Positions 42,802 to 50,671 of a stretch of DNA of 64,000 nucleotides are shown here, piece after piece (position 1 is the first letter of the stretch; the number at the start of each line of letters is the position of its first letter). Below the pieces are notes generated by a model. The model saw only the letters and a program-made list of their open reading frames with translations, was not told where the DNA came from and searched no databases. Origin of the DNA: Salinibacillus aidingensis (GTDB lineage Bacteria; Bacillota; Bacilli; Bacillales; Alkalibacillaceae); the NCBI RefSeq assembly GCF_039522525.1, contig NZ_BAAADO010000004.1, forward strand, positions 1-64,000. Direction: 5' to 3'. The position numbers and the translations under genes were made by a program.

Positions 42802-44044
42802 ACGCATGTTAAATGAGGAAAAACAAAGAATTGACCATAAACAAGCACCACCTGAACTCGAGGAACGATTGAGAACGGCTTTATCCAATGAAGAAAAACA
42901 TAGAAGCTTCCGAATTCCATTTATTTGGAAGACTGTTGCTGCCATCATGCTTGTTGTGATCCTGGCCGGGTATAACTATCAGGCATTAGCTTATTACGGG
43001 AAACGAATTACAGGTTTTGATGGAGTCGTGTCCGATACTTTGCAGGACTTAAATGAGGCTGGTTTGGGACAAGTAATCGATAAAGAGGTTCCTTTAAAGG
43101 AAGGAGTCACGATGAAAATCGATGGATTAATGTCTGATGAAAACAGGCTGATTCTCTACTATACTATGACTTCCGAAAAAGGAAACTTGGATGAGCCTGC
43201 CTACACCTTTCATCCGTCAAAAATAACCGGGTTGTTTACGGACGCTAAGTTTGAAAGTGGCGGAGGGCAAATGAACCAGGCAAACACTGAACTGAAGGGA
43301 ACTTATACCTTTGAACCGCCATGTCCATTCGCGAAGGAGCTTACCCTTCACTTTAATCAGCTGAATAAGCAGGTGACCTTTGATTATGATCCATCAAAAG
43401 CGATGGAAGCAAGCATTAAACAGAACATCAATGAAGAGGTAACTGTAGACGCAGGGAAAATCCGCTTCGATACCATAACAGCAACTCCGACATTAACAAC
43501 CATTAAAGGTACAACCGATGTGAATATCAACCAAATGATCCAGCCATTTGAAAACATCAGGTTAATGGCCAATGGTGAACCTGTTCAGCCAAAAGGCGGA
43601 GGATACAGTCATTCCTTTGGCAGGACAAATTTTGAATTAGAGTATGATGCACTGCCAAAGAACCTGGATAATCTCGAGCTTAAAGTGGAGAAGTTCCCAG
43701 GTTCTGAAATGGTCAATGAGAAATTCCCGCTAAAAAGGGGAGAAACGCTGAATGTTTCAGGTTATGACATCGTGATTAAAGATGTATCAGTGACCAATAA
43801 ACAAACCAAACTCACGGTTGTTACAGACGAATCTGTCAAGCTTAAGAATGTTTCCATTGGGGATCAGTCACATCAGACGCCCCTTACAGAAACGGTGAAC
43901 CAGAAGCTGAACAAGGAGAAGGATCATCTATCCGTAGAACGTACCCTTATATTCGATTCCCCAGCCTCCGCGGATTATCTTTATATAGAAAGTATGGAAT
44001 TTATGAAGCCCTATAATAAAGGAATTCAGATTGTGGGAAATTGA
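42788..44044 (+). CDS. Anti-sigma factor with DUF4179-like extracellular region
   Basis: This 418-residue single-pass membrane protein has a cytoplasmic N-terminal segment of about 45 residues that would hold the sigma factor, one membrane helix at about 48-66 (TVAAIMLVVILAGYNYQAL), and an extracellular sheet-rich part typical of DUF4179/DUF5643 proteins that follow ECF sigma genes in Bacillaceae. There is no CHCC zinc motif. Release of the sigma factor is probably by regulated proteolysis (inference from the family). Confidence 0.83.
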   Translation: MKKIERMLNEEKQRIDHKQAPPELEERLRTALSNEEKHRSFRIPFIWKTVAAIMLVVILAGYNYQALAYYGKRITGFDGVVSDTLQDLNEAGLGQVIDKEVPLKEGVTMKIDGLMSDENRLILYYTMTSEKGNLDEPAYTFHPSKITGLFTDAKFESGGGQMNQANTELKGTYTFEPPCPFAKELTLHFNQLNKQVTFDYDPSKAMEASIKQNINEEVTVDAGKIRFDTITATPTLTTIKGTTDVNINQMIQPFENIRLMANGEPVQPKGGGYSHSFGRTNFELEYDALPKNLDNLELKVEKFPGSEMVNEKFPLKRGETLNVSGYDIVIKDVSVTNKQTKLTVVTDESVKLKNVSIGDQSHQTPLTETVNQKLNKEKDHLSVERTLIFDSPASADYLYIESMEFMKPYNKGIQIVGN

Positions 44045-44058
44045 CAGGACGGGATAAG

Positions 44059-44121
44059 CTTCAAAACCTTCCACGACTAGTGCAGAATAGGTGGCAGGTT
44101 TTGAAGATTTTCTTTGTTTTT
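44059..44121 (+). terminator. Terminator after the anti-sigma gene
   Basis: An 11-bp perfect stem, CTTCAAAACCT/AGGTTTTGAAG, surrounds a 26-base loop and is followed by a T-rich tract. Confidence 0.7.
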
Positions 44122-44199
44122 TATACTTACATGCAGTTCATTCAAATCGTTAATAGCCGCATAAAAGACCTCGTTTATATCACCAATATTTTTCCTTTT

Positions 44200-44439
44200 T
44201 TACTCCTCATAAAGCCATGATTCATTTAAATTCCTGGAATACAGGACCTTTTCATAAATCTCACCATCAATCACGATGGGTACATCCATTCCCTTACTGT
44301 AAGCATTCGGCTGTGGCAGAATATGTTCCGCTCGTGCCGCTTCCTTTTCAGGATACTGTTTAACAGATAAATACCCATTTGCTTCAATGATGGCCATTTC
44401 AACATCCTGCACATTAAAGATTTGCTGTTCTCGTAACAT
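44200..44439 (-). pseudogene. C-terminal fragment of a DUF421 (YetF/YrbG-like) membrane protein
   Basis: The 79 residues begin with LREQQIFNVQDVEMAIIEANGYLSV-type sequence, the soluble C-terminal domain of DUF421 proteins. The expected three N-terminal membrane helices are absent, and there is no ribosome site. The fragment looks like the remains of a truncated gene. Confidence 0.65.
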
Positions 44440-44604
44440 TTGTAATCATTTTAATATGACACAGATATTTAATAATTATTTACATGTAATAAAACGTGGT
44501 GACTATCATTCACAAAATCCTTTAGATAACTAAGAAACTTTTGGATGTTTTAAAACGTAGAACCATTTTAAAGACATCTAAAATAAAGAGGGAGGGGGCA
44601 AAAC

Positions 44605-44919
44605 ATGAAAAAAGTTGCGATTCATTCTTTTATATGGGCGGTCATGATCGCCGCTATTGTGTGGGGAGCAAGTTTGATCTTTGCTTTTTCATATGGTGAG
44701 TGGAGCTTTCTTATTGGACTGGGGTTATCGGTTGTCCTTTACTTTTTTAATAGTAGTGGTGGCGTATTATCAAAAATGGCTGCTTACGAGGCAAGTGAAA
44801 CAGGCTGGAAAATTCAGAAAGACAGCAACGAACTGAAAGCGAACGTTGGTCCTTTATTCTTTGGCTCTGTATTGTATACGCTTATCAGCTTCATAGCGAC
44901 GATCATCTTATATTTTTAA
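44605..44919 (+). CDS. Small membrane protein, hypothetical
   Basis: This 104-residue protein has three hydrophobic segments (about 7-30, 34-47 and 82-103) with a loop rich in Lys and Glu between the second and third. ATG 44605 is preceded by GAGGGAGGGGG. I do not recognise the family with certainty. The sequence between 44440 and 44604 is AT-rich and probably holds its promoter. Confidence 0.6.
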   Translation: MKKVAIHSFIWAVMIAAIVWGASLIFAFSYGEWSFLIGLGLSVVLYFFNSSGGVLSKMAAYEASETGWKIQKDSNELKANVGPLFFGSVLYTLISFIATIILYF

Positions 44920-44976
44920 CGATACTGAAACTGTAATGGAATTGTATTTATCAATGAGAAGGAGGAATAGGAAATC

Positions 44977-45252
44977 ATGGAGTATGCCATTATCACTCTG
45001 CTTACTCTAATCATTTTATTTTTACTTATAAAAGTCAGTCGGCTGGAACGTCGTTTAAAAGGTCTGCAGGATACATTGCGCCAACAAACCCACCAGGGAA
45101 AATTTGACGAAAATCCGGTTGAGGAGGAATTGTATCGCCTCATTCGAGAAGGAAAAGATGTGAAAGCGGTGAAGAAGGCGAGAGAAGCATTTGGATTTTC
45201 CTTAATTGAAGGGAAGAGGTATATTGATCAGTTAAAGGCAGATAGATATTAA
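44977..45252 (+). CDS. Membrane-anchored protein with ribosomal L7/L12 C-terminal-like domain
   Basis: This 91-residue protein has an N-terminal membrane helix (ITLLTLIILFLLIKV), a short coiled-coil and a C-terminal domain whose pattern (EGKDVKAVKKAREAFGFSLIEGKRYID) resembles the L7/L12 C-terminal fold found in several small Bacillus proteins. ATG 44977 follows AGGAGG. Its role is unknown. Confidence 0.65.
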   Translation: MEYAIITLLTLIILFLLIKVSRLERRLKGLQDTLRQQTHQGKFDENPVEEELYRLIREGKDVKAVKKAREAFGFSLIEGKRYIDQLKADRY

Positions 45253-45298
45253 GGTTATCCTTAAATTAAAATAATCCCCGTTTAAGGGAGGTGGGGAA

Positions 45299-45787
45299 GT
45301 GCGGATTCGTCAAGCATTGGTGAGTGATGCGCTGGATATTGCAAAAGTACAGGTGAACAGCTGGAAGACAACTTATAAGGGGATTGTACCTTCTTCGTAC
45401 TTAAATCAAATGACCTTTGAACGTCGCCAGCCTAAATGGGAGGAACTGATCCGTAAAACTCCTGTATTTGTGGCTGAAAATAAAAGTGGTGAGATTGTAG
45501 GCTTTGCTAATGGCGGAAATGAGCGAACAGGCACGTATCCCGGCTATCCAGGAGAGCTGTATGCCATTTATTTGTTACAGGAATATCAACGGATGGGAGT
45601 AGGACAGGAATTATGGAAGAACGTTGTTGATGTTCTCCGTCAAAATGGAATGGATGCGTTGCTTGTATGGGTGTTAAAGGATAATCCCTCCCGCTTCTTT
45701 TACGAAAGCCTAGGGGCTGAAGAGATCGACCAAAAAGAAATCGAAATCGGGGGTAAAAGACTTATAGAAGTGGCTTATGGCTGGTAG
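45299..45787 (+). CDS. GNAT-family N-acetyltransferase
   Basis: This 162-residue acetyltransferase begins at GTG 45299 after AAGGGAGGTGGGG. The N-terminal IRQALVSDALDIAKVQVNSW and the acetyl-CoA-binding segment ELYAIYLLQEYQRMGVGQELW (Q/RxxGxG/A) are typical. The acceptor is unknown; relatives acetylate polyamines, antibiotics or protein N-termini. It overlaps the frame of the following nucleotidyltransferase but not its chosen start. Confidence 0.85.
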   Translation: MRIRQALVSDALDIAKVQVNSWKTTYKGIVPSSYLNQMTFERRQPKWEELIRKTPVFVAENKSGEIVGFANGGNERTGTYPGYPGELYAIYLLQEYQRMGVGQELWKNVVDVLRQNGMDALLVWVLKDNPSRFFYESLGAEEIDQKEIEIGGKRLIEVAYGW

Positions 45788-45815
45788 AGTGAAAAAATTC
45801 AGGGAGGGGAATCTA

Positions 45816-46682
45816 GTGAATGAGCAATCTTATGAAAGGATCCTCAGAAACTTTTTAAACTTTGCAGAGGAAAATGAAAATATTCGAGCTGTTGTGATGG
45901 TTGGATCAAGGGCCAGAAGCCATAAGACCGCTGATCAATGGTCTGACATGGATCTGGTGATAGTAGCGCAGAATCCTGACCTGCTGCTCTATCAAGAATC
46001 ATGGCTTGGAAAAGTCGGAAAGTCGTATATTACTTTTTTGGAACAGACAGCTGTCGGGGATGGAACAGAGCGGAGAGTATTATTTGAAGACGGAGTGGAT
46101 GTTGATTTTTCTATTATTCCTTTATCGGTCCTTCAAAACTTAATCCATAGTGATGAAGTGAAGGCTGTGTTTAGAAAAGGTTATAAAGTCCTGCTGGATA
46201 AGGATCAGTTGACATCGTTCTTAGAGGAAAACACTAAAGCCGTCCAAAAATCAATGGTTCCGCTCCAAGAAAAGGATTTACGCCAGCTGATCCATGACTT
46301 CTTGTATCATGCGGTTTTAGCTGCAAAGAAACTCCGGCGAGGGGAACTGCTGGAAGGGAAATCAATCAGTGACTCTTATATGAAGCATCAATTGGTTCAG
46401 CTCATTCGGGTTCAAACCCAAATCAAAAGAGGGGGGGATGCTGAAACCTGGCATGGCTATCGATTTTTTGAAGAATGGGCGGATTCATCGGTACTTCAAC
46501 GATTTCAGGACTTGTATGCCAGATATGATCAGCAGGAAATATGGATAGCGCTTAAGAAGACGATGATGGTGTTCGGTGAAATTGCCAGGGAGGTTTGTGC
46601 TTCGATGGATGTTTCCTATCCGTTTGTGGCTGAACGTTATGCAAATCAACTTGTGAGTCGTCTGCATCGGGGTATACAATAA
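45816..46682 (+). CDS. Aminoglycoside 6-adenylyltransferase family protein
   Basis: This 288-residue protein matches the ANT(6)/AadK family, which adenylylates streptomycin. The nucleotidyltransferase motif is MVGSRARS followed by WSDMDLVIV with the metal-binding aspartates, and a third Asp lies in EDGVDVDFSII. GTG 45816 has AGGGAGGGG upstream. Chromosomal members of this family in bacilli may give low-level resistance or act on other substrates. It is 28 bases after the acetyltransferase, perhaps one mRNA. Confidence 0.88.
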   Translation: MNEQSYERILRNFLNFAEENENIRAVVMVGSRARSHKTADQWSDMDLVIVAQNPDLLLYQESWLGKVGKSYITFLEQTAVGDGTERRVLFEDGVDVDFSIIPLSVLQNLIHSDEVKAVFRKGYKVLLDKDQLTSFLEENTKAVQKSMVPLQEKDLRQLIHDFLYHAVLAAKKLRRGELLEGKSISDSYMKHQLVQLIRVQTQIKRGGDAETWHGYRFFEEWADSSVLQRFQDLYARYDQQEIWIALKKTMMVFGEIAREVCASMDVSYPFVAERYANQLVSRLHRGIQ

Positions 46683-46704
46683 AGTTAGATAAGGAGATAA
46701 AACC

Positions 46705-46838
46705 ATAACTACAGAAAAAGAAAAAATGCTAAACGGAAACGATTATTATGCAGATGATCCGGAATTAATAAAAGAACGATTGATGCCCCGCGGAATGCTG
46801 TGGTGGGTGGGAATCCTGCCAGGGTCATCAAAAATATG
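46705..46838 (+). pseudogene. Remnant of a maltose O-acetyltransferase (maa) gene with internal deletion
   Basis: A well-placed AAGGAGATAAAACC precedes ATA where an ATG is expected. The frame then gives TTEKEKMLNGNDYYADDPELI, the standard start of maltose/galactoside acetyltransferases. After about 35 codons a different frame reads GNPARVIKN, the end of the same family. The left-handed helix domain between them (about 140 residues) is gone. Confidence 0.75.
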
Positions 46839-46960
46839 GAGAGTGGTCAATCAGGATCCAGGTGCAGAACTAATGCGGATGCTCTCCTCATTCAGTCTTT
46901 CATACTCTGCTGCTGACAGGGAAATACTAACGTTTAAGCAGAGGACAAGGAGGGTCAATC

Positions 46961-47176
46961 ATGGGCAGGAAAAACCGTTTTGAAAAGGATATGGAAAATG
47001 TAAAAGCAGAAACAGACAGTTCAGCTGTATTAAACGATGTTGTGGATTCAGAATTTGAACAGTATCCCGGCCACCATGAAAAATTAACCGAAGACGATTC
47101 CCTTACACCTTATCAGGAAATTGTCCAAAATAACACAGACGGGAAGACATGGAGTACAAAGGATGATCAAGTGTGA
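46961..47176 (+). CDS. Small acidic hypothetical protein
   Basis: This 71-residue hydrophilic, acidic protein (MGRKNRFEKDMENVKAET at the start) resembles the unstructured small proteins common in Bacillaceae. ATG 46961 follows AAGGAGGG at a good distance. I recognise no family. Confidence 0.6.
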   Translation: MGRKNRFEKDMENVKAETDSSAVLNDVVDSEFEQYPGHHEKLTEDDSLTPYQEIVQNNTDGKTWSTKDDQV

Positions 47177-47180
47177 TAGC

Positions 47181-47212
47181 AACGGGACAGCCTACGTGTG
47201 AACTGTCCCGTT
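47181..47212. terminator. Hairpin after the small acidic gene
   Basis: A perfect 10-bp stem, AACGGGACAG/CTGTCCCGTT, with a 12-base loop. There is no T-run, so it is a weak terminator or an mRNA end-stabiliser. Confidence 0.5.
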
Positions 47213-47256
47213 ACATAGGCTTGCCTTCATTATGAATCGTGCTTCTTTAGTCTTCC

Positions 47257-47414
47257 ATAAAGTGAAACTTCCATCAGTGGGGGTTTTCTCCATCCCCCAC
47301 TGATGGTTAGTTGAACTGATCATGAATTTACTGGCCGTTTATCCCCGACTTCGTCTTGTTGGGGTACCTTCAAGACTTGAAGTGGGGGTATTACGGCCAG
47401 TTAATGTGTGAAAA
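47257..47414 (-). repeat. Element B copy 6 (minus orientation)
   Basis: A full-length copy and the only one clearly reversed. Its left end overlaps the 3' end of the ArsR-fusion gene and provides that gene's stop codon. Confidence 0.87.
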
Positions 47415-48174
47415 ACTGTTTAAAATTATGAAGTAGCCCGTTCCATCCTTCTCGGTAATCCTTTTCCCATGCAGGGTCTATCATTCCGTAAACAGTGTGG
47501 TCCAGCTGTAAAATTGTCTCATTTGCAGCCGTTTCTCTTAATTTAAACTTATAATAGCTGTTTACTGCTCCTGTTATTCCTAATGGTCCTTGAAAATGCA
47601 GTTCTTCATTCGGTTTGATGATCATGATCGTTGCCCATAGCGCCTGCTTTCCATCCGCGGATTTTTCCATAAACCTCCCTCCAATTTCGTTCTCCACAAA
47701 AAGCTCCGAATCATCAAATAAACGAATGGACCACCATTGATCAATATCCTCCGTCAATGCTTTAAATAGGTTTGTTTTACTGCCCTGAATGCTTATCTCC
47801 TGTGAAATTTGAAAGGAATCTTTCTCCCTCAGATTTGGCATACTGGAAACACGCTCCTTTTCCTCAAAAAAGTTTTTTACATTCATCAATGAATCGGCAT
47901 CTTCAGCCTGAAATCGGTTCATCCACCTCCTGTAAACTTCCTGCAGAGGAACAGCATGAAAATAATTGATTTTTTCCCGCCCTTTTTTTCTTGTGAGGAC
48001 AAGCTGGGAGGCTTCCAGTATATTCAAATGTTTCATTACGGCATATCTGGATACGTCAAAATGGTCACAAATTTCACCTGTTGTTAAAGGATGATGGGAT
48101 AATACATCAATAATGGTTCTTCTGATGGGATGGGCAAGGGCCTGAAATACATCATTAAGGTTATCGTTTTCCAT
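47401..48174 (-). CDS. ArsR-type regulator fused to an SRPBCC (AHSA1-like) domain
   Basis: This 257-residue two-domain protein has a winged-helix ArsR domain at about 1-85 (ALAHPIRRTIIDVLSHH, then EICDHFDVSRYAVMKHLNILE) and an SRPBCC/START-like domain at about 120-257 (IDQWWSIRLFDDSELFVENEIGG broken into short blocks). Such fusions may sense a hydrophobic ligand in the START cavity. ATG 48174 has AGGAGG. A 22-bp dyad upstream suggests autoregulation. The last codons and stop come from a B element, so the C-terminus may differ from relatives. Confidence 0.85.
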   Translation of the reverse strand: MENDNLNDVFQALAHPIRRTIIDVLSHHPLTTGEICDHFDVSRYAVMKHLNILEASQLVLTRKKGREKINYFHAVPLQEVYRRWMNRFQAEDADSLMNVKNFFEEKERVSSMPNLREKDSFQISQEISIQGSKTNLFKALTEDIDQWWSIRLFDDSELFVENEIGGRFMEKSADGKQALWATIMIIKPNEELHFQGPLGITGAVNSYYKFKLRETAANETILQLDHTVYGMIDPAWEKDYREGWNGLLHNFKQFFTH

Positions 48175-48188
48175 ACAATTCCTCCTAA

Positions 48189-48210
48189 TATGTTACCGAT
48201 TCGTAACATA
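48189..48210. promoter_or_regulatory. 22-bp dyad, likely operator of the ArsR fusion
   Basis: TATGTTAC and GTAACATA flank CGATTC, a perfect 8-bp inverted repeat 15 bases upstream of the start codon and next to an AT-rich -10-like region on the minus strand. Confidence 0.6.
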
Positions 48211-48310
48211 TATATTATGTGATTAAAAAGTATCATAAATAAACGGATAAGTAAAGAAAATATTTTAATAATTTGAAAATTGAAAGGAAATCATGAAGTT
48301 TTAGCGAATC

Positions 48311-48591
48311 TTTATCACGTATTAACTGGCTGTAATACCCCCACTTCAAGTTTTGAGGCTAACCTAACAAGACTAAGTGGGGGATAAACGGCCAGTAAAA
48401 ACCTGATAAGTTCAACTAACAAGAAAAGCGGAGGCGACCGTTTAGGCCCGACGGCATAAGCAGAATATCCGGAGTGGCCGAACTTTGGCCATGGAGGGTA
48501 TTCTGCTTATGACCGCTTGGGCCTGGGAGCCGCAGCTGGACAAATCAGTGGTGGATGGAGAAAACCCCCACTGATGGAAGTTTCACTTTAT
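48311..48591 (+). repeat. Element B copy 7, interrupted by element A
   Basis: The left 110 bases (48311-48420) and right 48 bases (48544-48591) together make a full B element. Between them lies a complete A element. Its right end is 28 bases before the VOC gene start. Confidence 0.9.
48423..48542 (+). repeat. Element A copy 4, inserted into element B
   Basis: A 120-bp copy, nearly identical to copy 1 (GAAAAGCGGAGGCGACCG to AGCCGCAGCTGGACA). It breaks the B sequence between CAACTAAC and ATCAGTGG. Confidence 0.9.
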
Positions 48592-48619
48592 TGTTAATCG
48601 TGATGAAAGGGGCGTTCGT

Positions 48620-49018
48620 ATGTTTTTTGAGATGACGATTCAAATGAGGGTGGATGATTTCCTCAAGGGCCGGTTATGGTATATAAAGCTGCTTCAACGG
48701 CAACCAGATTTTGAGCCTCATGAGGGGATTGCTGAGTGGGAGATCGTACCTGGAAGCTGGTTACAACTGGCAGAAGGAACACCTGGTAAAGACAGTGGTC
48801 CTTTACGATTAGGAGTCGAGGACATCGAAACAGAACGACATAGACTGGTAAGCGAGCTCGATGTGGATGAGTTTTCCATATATACGAGGGATGAGGTTCC
48901 CGTTCACTGGGCTACATTTTTGGACCCTTGGGGGAATCGGTTAGGGTTATTTGAATATAAAAATAAACTTGAAGAGAAGGATAGGATTCAAACTGTATTA
49001 GGCAGGCGAAAGGTTTAA
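48620..49018 (+). CDS. VOC-family (glyoxalase-like) protein
   Basis: This 132-residue protein has the beta-alpha-beta-beta-beta pattern of the vicinal-oxygen-chelate fold, ending with the typical VHWATFLDPWGNRLGLFEY. Metal-ligand candidates are few, so it may be a binding protein rather than an enzyme. ATG 48620 has AAAGGGG. Its leader contains element B copy 7. Confidence 0.75.
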   Translation: MFFEMTIQMRVDDFLKGRLWYIKLLQRQPDFEPHEGIAEWEIVPGSWLQLAEGTPGKDSGPLRLGVEDIETERHRLVSELDVDEFSIYTRDEVPVHWATFLDPWGNRLGLFEYKNKLEEKDRIQTVLGRRKV

Positions 49019-49033
49019 AAAGAGGAATAATAA

Positions 49034-49057
49034 CGCTTGGATTGGTTAATCCAAGCG
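49034..49057 (+). terminator. Hairpin after the VOC gene
   Basis: A perfect 10-bp stem CGCTTGGATT/AATCCAAGCG with a 4-base loop, without a T-run. Confidence 0.5.
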
Positions 49058-49067
49058 CTTAGGTAGT

Positions 49068-49085
49068 ATGGAAGTTTCACTTTAT
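49068..49085 (+). repeat. Element B right-end fragment
   Basis: ATGGAAGTTTCACTTTAT matches the last 18 bases of the B family exactly and contains the stop codon of the following minus-strand gene. Confidence 0.7.
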
Positions 49086-49354
49086 ACGTCGTCACTATGC
49101 TGTTCGACTTCCTGAATGTGCTGACGTGTATCATGGAGCTGCTCAAATGCCTGCTGGAATTGGGGATTTTCGGTTGCTTCCGTGCCTGATTGATCCTGAG
49201 CATTTTGCAGCTCCTGTTCCGCTTGTCTGAGCACCTGTTTTGCCTGTTCGACAAGCTGGGGGTCCGTTCCCTGAGACAGGCGCACAGCCTCCTGTGCTTT
49301 ATCAATTTGCTGACTGGCCTGTTGCAATTTTTGATGTAAATGTTCCTGTGACAT
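49082..49354 (-). CDS. Gln/Glu-rich helical hypothetical protein
   Basis: This 90-residue, almost fully helical protein (SQEHLHQKLQQASQQIDKAQ) is likely a small coiled-coil. ATG 49354 has TGGAGGA upstream; the longer frame to 49390 includes that site. The TAA stop lies in a B-element end. It resembles small DUF proteins of bacilli, but I cannot assign one. Confidence 0.6.
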   Translation of the reverse strand: MSQEHLHQKLQQASQQIDKAQEAVRLSQGTDPQLVEQAKQVLRQAEQELQNAQDQSGTEATENPQFQQAFEQLHDTRQHIQEVEQHSDDV

Positions 49355-49552
49355 ACTTTTATCCTCCATTATTGAATCATTTCGATACATAGTGTTTGTT
49401 ATTTTGATACGATTATGTGTTTTTCTATATAGAGAAAGACAAAAAATGGTTTGATATTACTAATTTCATTTAATATCGCAGGGAATTTTTGGGATAGATA
49501 GAACTTATATAGAGTGAAACTTTACCTTAAAAGTAGAAAGGGGATCTTATAT

Positions 49553-49921
49553 TTGGCAAGCCCAATCAAAAACAAAGTGCGCGCAGTGTTTATTCCGGTA
49601 AGTAATGTAAAAAAAGCAAAGGAATGGTACTCGAAAATGCTGGGGATTGAAAATGGAGAGGTTTATTTTGATCATATATTCGCAGCTGAGATGGATGGGG
49701 CAGGAATGATATTGGATACGATGCCGATGTGGCGTAAGGAAAATGAAGACCTTCCAACCTACAATGTACCAGCTGTTCAGTTTGGCACGAATGATATAAA
49801 GGCGTCCTTTCAATTTATGAAAGAGAATGGTGTTGAGCTCGTGACTGATATTCAGCATGATCATTTTTTTGTATTTAAAGATCCGGATGGAAATATGTTG
49901 ATGGTGTGTGAAGATAAATGA
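49553..49921 (+). CDS. VOC-family (glyoxalase/bleomycin-resistance-like) protein
   Basis: This 122-residue VOC protein has the start VFIPVSNVKKAKEWYSKMLG and end HFFVFKDPDGNMLMVCE, both standard for the fold. The start is TTG 49553 with AAAGGGGAT upstream. It may bind or modify a small toxic compound. It differs clearly in sequence from the VOC gene at 48620. Confidence 0.82.
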   Translation: MASPIKNKVRAVFIPVSNVKKAKEWYSKMLGIENGEVYFDHIFAAEMDGAGMILDTMPMWRKENEDLPTYNVPAVQFGTNDIKASFQFMKENGVELVTDIQHDHFFVFKDPDGNMLMVCEDK

Positions 49922-49970
49922 GGAATAAGGAATAATCAAGGACTACATGACTATTCCCGTGAATTTGGTG

Positions 49971-50135
49971 TTATGAATGATGATCCGCGTTTTCAGCCTT
50001 TTCTTCTTTTGTTTTCTCCTGCAAATACTGTCCCAGGGCTGAACGCTCTATGCCATTTTTGACAGCCGTTTCAATGATTAAATATAAAATGCTTAAAAAC
50101 ACAATGGTCATGGTAATGTAGAGTAAAATGCCCAT
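49971..50135 (-). CDS. Small single-pass membrane protein
   Basis: This 54-residue protein has one membrane helix (LLYITMTIVFLSILYLIIE) and a charged Lys/Glu tail. ATG 50135 has GGGAGG upstream. The role is unknown; similar short membrane peptides are common in Bacillaceae. Confidence 0.6.
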   Translation of the reverse strand: MGILLYITMTIVFLSILYLIIETAVKNGIERSALGQYLQEKTKEEKAENADHHS

Positions 50136-50200
50136 GTTTATCCTCCCTTGATTCATTCAAATACTATCTTACCATTGTATCGGAAAAATTTGAATTAATT

Positions 50201-50356
50201 TTTATCACGCATTACTGTCCGTATTACCCCCCACTTCAAGTCTTGAAAGTAACTCAACAAGAATAAGTGGGGGATATACGACCAGTAAATTTCTGATAAG
50301 TTCAACTAACCATCAGTGGGGGATGGAAAACCTCCACTGATGGAAGTTTCACCTTA
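50201..50356 (+). repeat. Element B copy 8
   Basis: A full-length copy of 156 bp, somewhat diverged in the outer stem. Confidence 0.87.
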
Positions 50357-50559
50357 TTCTGTATTTTGGTTCAGCTGTTCCGAGGCCTTCCTCCCACGAC
50401 GAATAGGACGTTATAGTGTCGGTGTGAGCACAGGACGTTCCGCTTTTAACCGACCAGGAGTCTCCGCTAAAACAGCGATTCACTCCGTTCTAACATTGGA
50501 TACTATTGAGTTATGACCAGATTTCAATATACTTACATAAGAAAATCCCATTTAGTGGA
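50357..50559. other. Non-coding stretch between repeats
   Basis: No ribosome site or protein family is seen. The part 50367-50505 is GC-richer and looks like another intergenic repeat of Bacillaceae, but only one copy is present here. Confidence 0.35.
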
Positions 50560-50671
50560 GGCAGAACACGTAGACTCCTATGGGAACAGCCCGTGGTGAA
50601 GGCCCCGCAGGAAGCGTTTTTTGCTTCCGAGGAGACTGAGGCCGGGCCCATGGAAAGCGAAGTGTTCTGCC
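50560..50671. repeat. Element C: GC-rich intergenic repeat with 10-bp terminal inverted repeats
   Basis: GGCAGAACAC and GTGTTCTGCC bound a 112-bp unit with an inner hairpin, GGAAGC/GCTTCC. The text (GACTCC...GGGAACAGC...CCCCGCAGG...GGAAAGCGAAG) is like a repeat I know from intergenic regions of many bacilli. It is a single copy here. Confidence 0.65.

Noticed and set aside
23446..50360. Repeated units as a CRISPR array
   Set aside because: The copies are about 155 bp, far apart and not separated by regular spacers; no cas gene is present.
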